NCBI GenBank assembly: GCA_021797955.1
Contig: JAJZYV010000099.1
Coordinates: forward strand, 1 to 6,810
Direction of reading: 5' to 3'
Origin: Thermoplasmata archaeon
GTDB taxonomy: Archaea; Thermoplasmatota; Thermoplasmata; Thermoplasmatales; Thermoplasmataceae
Length of the DNA stretch: 6,810 nucleotides
Shown here: positions 5,673-6,810 of the stretch, in pieces
Layout of the letters: each line of letters opens with the position of its first letter
Numbering within the stretch: position 1 is the stretch's first letter
The notes under the pieces: model-generated
The model's database searches: none
Told to the model about the DNA's origin: nothing
What the model saw: the letters and a program-made list of their open reading frames with translations, nothing else
Program-made: the position numbers and the translations under genes

Positions 5673-6145
5673 AAATGAACAGCATAAAAAATATAGCTTC
5701 CGATGAACTTAAAGTTGGAAAATCCAGAGTGTGGATAGACACAAACAATCTGGATAAGGTTCTGGATGTTACAACACGTGATGATATTAAAAAACTTATA
5801 AATTTAAATATTATTAAAAAGAAGAACAAAAAGGGAAACTCAAATATGAGATTAAAGAAGAGAATTACGCAGCTTCAGAAAGGCAGGAGGCGTGGTCCAG
5901 GGTCAGTAAGAGGGACAAAATATGCAAGATACCCGAGAAAAAGAAGGTGGATATCCCTGATAAGGGCTTTAAGATCCGAACTGAAAACATTAAAGGAAAA
6001 AAATAAGATAGATGGGGAGGCATATAGAAAGTATTACAGAATAATCAAAAGTGGTTCATTCACTTCAAGAGCACAGCTGGTTTCTCATCTAAAATCATCA
6101 TCATTAATAAAGGAGGATGAAAATGAAAACAATAAGAGTTCTTAA
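5669..6145 (+). CDS. rpl19e: 50S ribosomal protein L19e (eL19)
   Basis: Archaeal/eukaryal large-subunit protein whose extended helices cross the interface. The 158-residue product has an N-terminal globular part with IASDELKVGKSRVWIDTNNL (residues 9-28) and TTRDDIKKLINLNII (35-49). Then come a very basic linker and the signature GRRRGPGSVRGTKYARYPRK (72-91), and a long helix with WISLIRALRSELKTLKEKNK (94-113) and YRKYYRIIKSGSFTSRAQL (119-137). The tail is hydrophilic and Asn/Glu-rich. AAGGTGG at 5658-5664 sits 4 nt from ATG 5669 and 10 nt from ATG 5675, so the start could be either. The gene overlaps rpl32e by 4 nt and rpl18 by 23 nt. Confidence 0.95.
   Translation: MKMNSIKNIASDELKVGKSRVWIDTNNLDKVLDVTTRDDIKKLINLNIIKKKNKKGNSNMRLKKRITQLQKGRRRGPGSVRGTKYARYPRKRRWISLIRALRSELKTLKEKNKIDGEAYRKYYRIIKSGSFTSRAQLVSHLKSSSLIKEDENENNKSS
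6111..6116 (+). promoter_or_regulatory. Ribosome binding site deciding the rpl18 start
   Basis: AGGAGG lies inside the end of rpl19e and runs directly into an in-frame ATG at 6117, while a second ATG follows at 6123. The zero spacing rules against 6117, and the 6-nt spacing to 6123 is normal for this cluster, so rpl18 most likely starts at 6123. Confidence 0.8.
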
Positions 6146-6596
6146 AAGAAGAAAGGCAGGGATAACAGATTACGGCAAAAGATATAAATTATTAAAATCA
6201 GATATTACAAGGGCAGTCATAAGACCAAGTAACAGGGGATTTTCAATTCAATTTATTAACTATAACCCAGTTGGTGACAGTATAGTCTTAACAGTTACGC
6301 AGGAAACACTGAAAAAGACCTATAATTTAACTGGAAACAACATACAATCCCTCTACCTTGGAGGATATCTGGCCGGCAAATTGGCCAAAAATAAAGGAAT
6401 TGAATCTGCCATACTGGATACAGGAAGATATAAATTTCAACATGGAGGAAGAATTGCAGCTGCATTGAAGGGGATAATTGATTCAGGTATTGACATTCCT
6501 GCAGACGAAGATGTATTTCCTGATGAATCAAGATTGAATGGGGAGCATTTAAAAAATAGAATAAATCTTGAAGAATATAAAAATAAAGGTGTATAA
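6123..6596 (+). CDS. rpl18: 50S ribosomal protein L18 (uL18)
   Basis: 5S rRNA-binding protein of the central protuberance, partner of L5. The 157-residue product starts with the archaeal basic N-terminus RVLKRRKAGITDYGKRYKLL (residues 5-24), then RAVIRPSNRGFSIQFINYNP (30-49). Later blocks are SLYLGGYLAGKLAKNKGIES (77-96), AAALKGIIDSGIDIPADEDV (112-131) and FPDESRLNGEHLKNR (132-146). It is at the short end for archaeal L18, which often has a longer C-terminus, but the conserved core is complete. The start at 6123 is chosen on the ribosome binding site. It overlaps rpl19e by 23 nt and ends 2 nt before rps5. Confidence 0.95.
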   Translation: MKTIRVLKRRKAGITDYGKRYKLLKSDITRAVIRPSNRGFSIQFINYNPVGDSIVLTVTQETLKKTYNLTGNNIQSLYLGGYLAGKLAKNKGIESAILDTGRYKFQHGGRIAAALKGIIDSGIDIPADEDVFPDESRLNGEHLKNRINLEEYKNKGV

Positions 6597-6598
6597 AT

Positions 6599-6810
6599 AT
6601 GGATGAAGAATGGGTGCCAAAAACAGAACTTGGAAGGCTTGTTGCCAATGATCAAATACACAGTATTGGAGAAGCCTTACATACGAAATTACCATTAAAA
6701 GAATATCAGATAGTAGATTATCTTGTACCCGATTTGAAAGATGAGGTCATAAACATTGAAAGAGCTCAGAGAATGACCGATTCTGGCAGGAGAATGAATT
6801 ACTCAATAAC
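6599..6810 (+). CDS. rps5: 30S ribosomal protein S5 (uS5), 3' end missing
   Basis: Small-subunit protein at the mRNA entry site that affects decoding accuracy. The open frame from ATG 6599 runs to the right edge, giving 70 complete codons without a stop. It reads EEWVPKTELGRLVANDQIHS (residues 3-22), a typical archaeal/eukaryal S5 beginning, then a helical segment with KEYQIVDYLVPDLKDEVINI and ERAQRMTDSGRRMNYS, which opens the double-stranded RNA-binding domain. The remainder, probably about two thirds of the protein, lies outside. GGTG at 6588-6591 is 7 nt before the ATG. Its place after rpl18 is the conserved order. Confidence 0.94.
   Translation, partial: MDEEWVPKTELGRLVANDQIHSIGEALHTKLPLKEYQIVDYLVPDLKDEVINIERAQRMTDSGRRMNYSI

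Noticed and set aside
6117..6122. ATG 6117 as the rpl18 start
   Set aside because: GGAGG abuts this ATG with no spacing; the ATG at 6123 has normal spacing and gives the usual N-terminus.
1..6810. A new accessory, defence or mobile system
   Set aside because: Every stretch of the window is covered by a recognised translation gene. There are no integrase, transposase, direct-repeat array, tRNA or unexplained gap to support such a system.

Overview
The window is a stretch of an archaeal ribosomal-protein cluster (the joined S10 and spc operons), read entirely on the + strand. It runs from the 3' part of the L22 gene to the 5' part of the S5 gene. The archaeal/eukaryal-type proteins S4e, L32e and L19e, together with aIF1 (SUI1) and the RNase P subunit Rnp1 embedded between L29 and S17, rule out a bacterium. 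The AT-rich DNA, the AGA/AGG/ATA-rich codon use and the wording of several proteins (S3, S17, S14) suggest a member of the Thermoplasmatales (Thermoplasma / Picrophilus / Ferroplasma / Cuniculiplasma relatives). That placement is an inference from memory of the families, not the result of a search.

Layout, 5' to 3': rpl22 (5' end missing), rps3, rpl29, the SUI1-family aIF1 gene, rnp1 (RNase P p29/Rpp29 homologue), rps17, rpl14, rpl24, rps4e, rpl5, rps14 (a 53-codon gene), rps8, rpl6, rpl32e, rpl19e, rpl18 and rps5 (3' end missing). All 17 genes appear intact apart from the two cut by the window edges. No gap between genes exceeds about 12 nt, and about half of the junctions overlap by 4 to 26 nt. 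I see no internal promoter or terminator, no tRNA or rRNA, no mobile element and no CRISPR array. Most starts have a Shine-Dalgarno sequence resembling GGAGGTGA inside the end of the preceding gene.

The genes form one translation module. S3, S17, S4e, S14, S8 and S5 build the small subunit; L22, L29, L14, L24, L5, L6, L32e, L19e and L18 build the large subunit. aIF1 controls start-codon selection and Rnp1 supports tRNA 5' maturation. One very long polycistronic mRNA with coupled translation is the simplest reading.

This is a conserved housekeeping region and I find no undescribed system in it. Points worth a second look are modest: an aIF1 that has lost every cysteine of the usual N-terminal zinc-binding knuckle, an L24 with a long acidic low-complexity tail, an S4e gene without a clear ribosome binding site that begins just after that tail, and a hairpin-forming inverted repeat within the tail-coding DNA.
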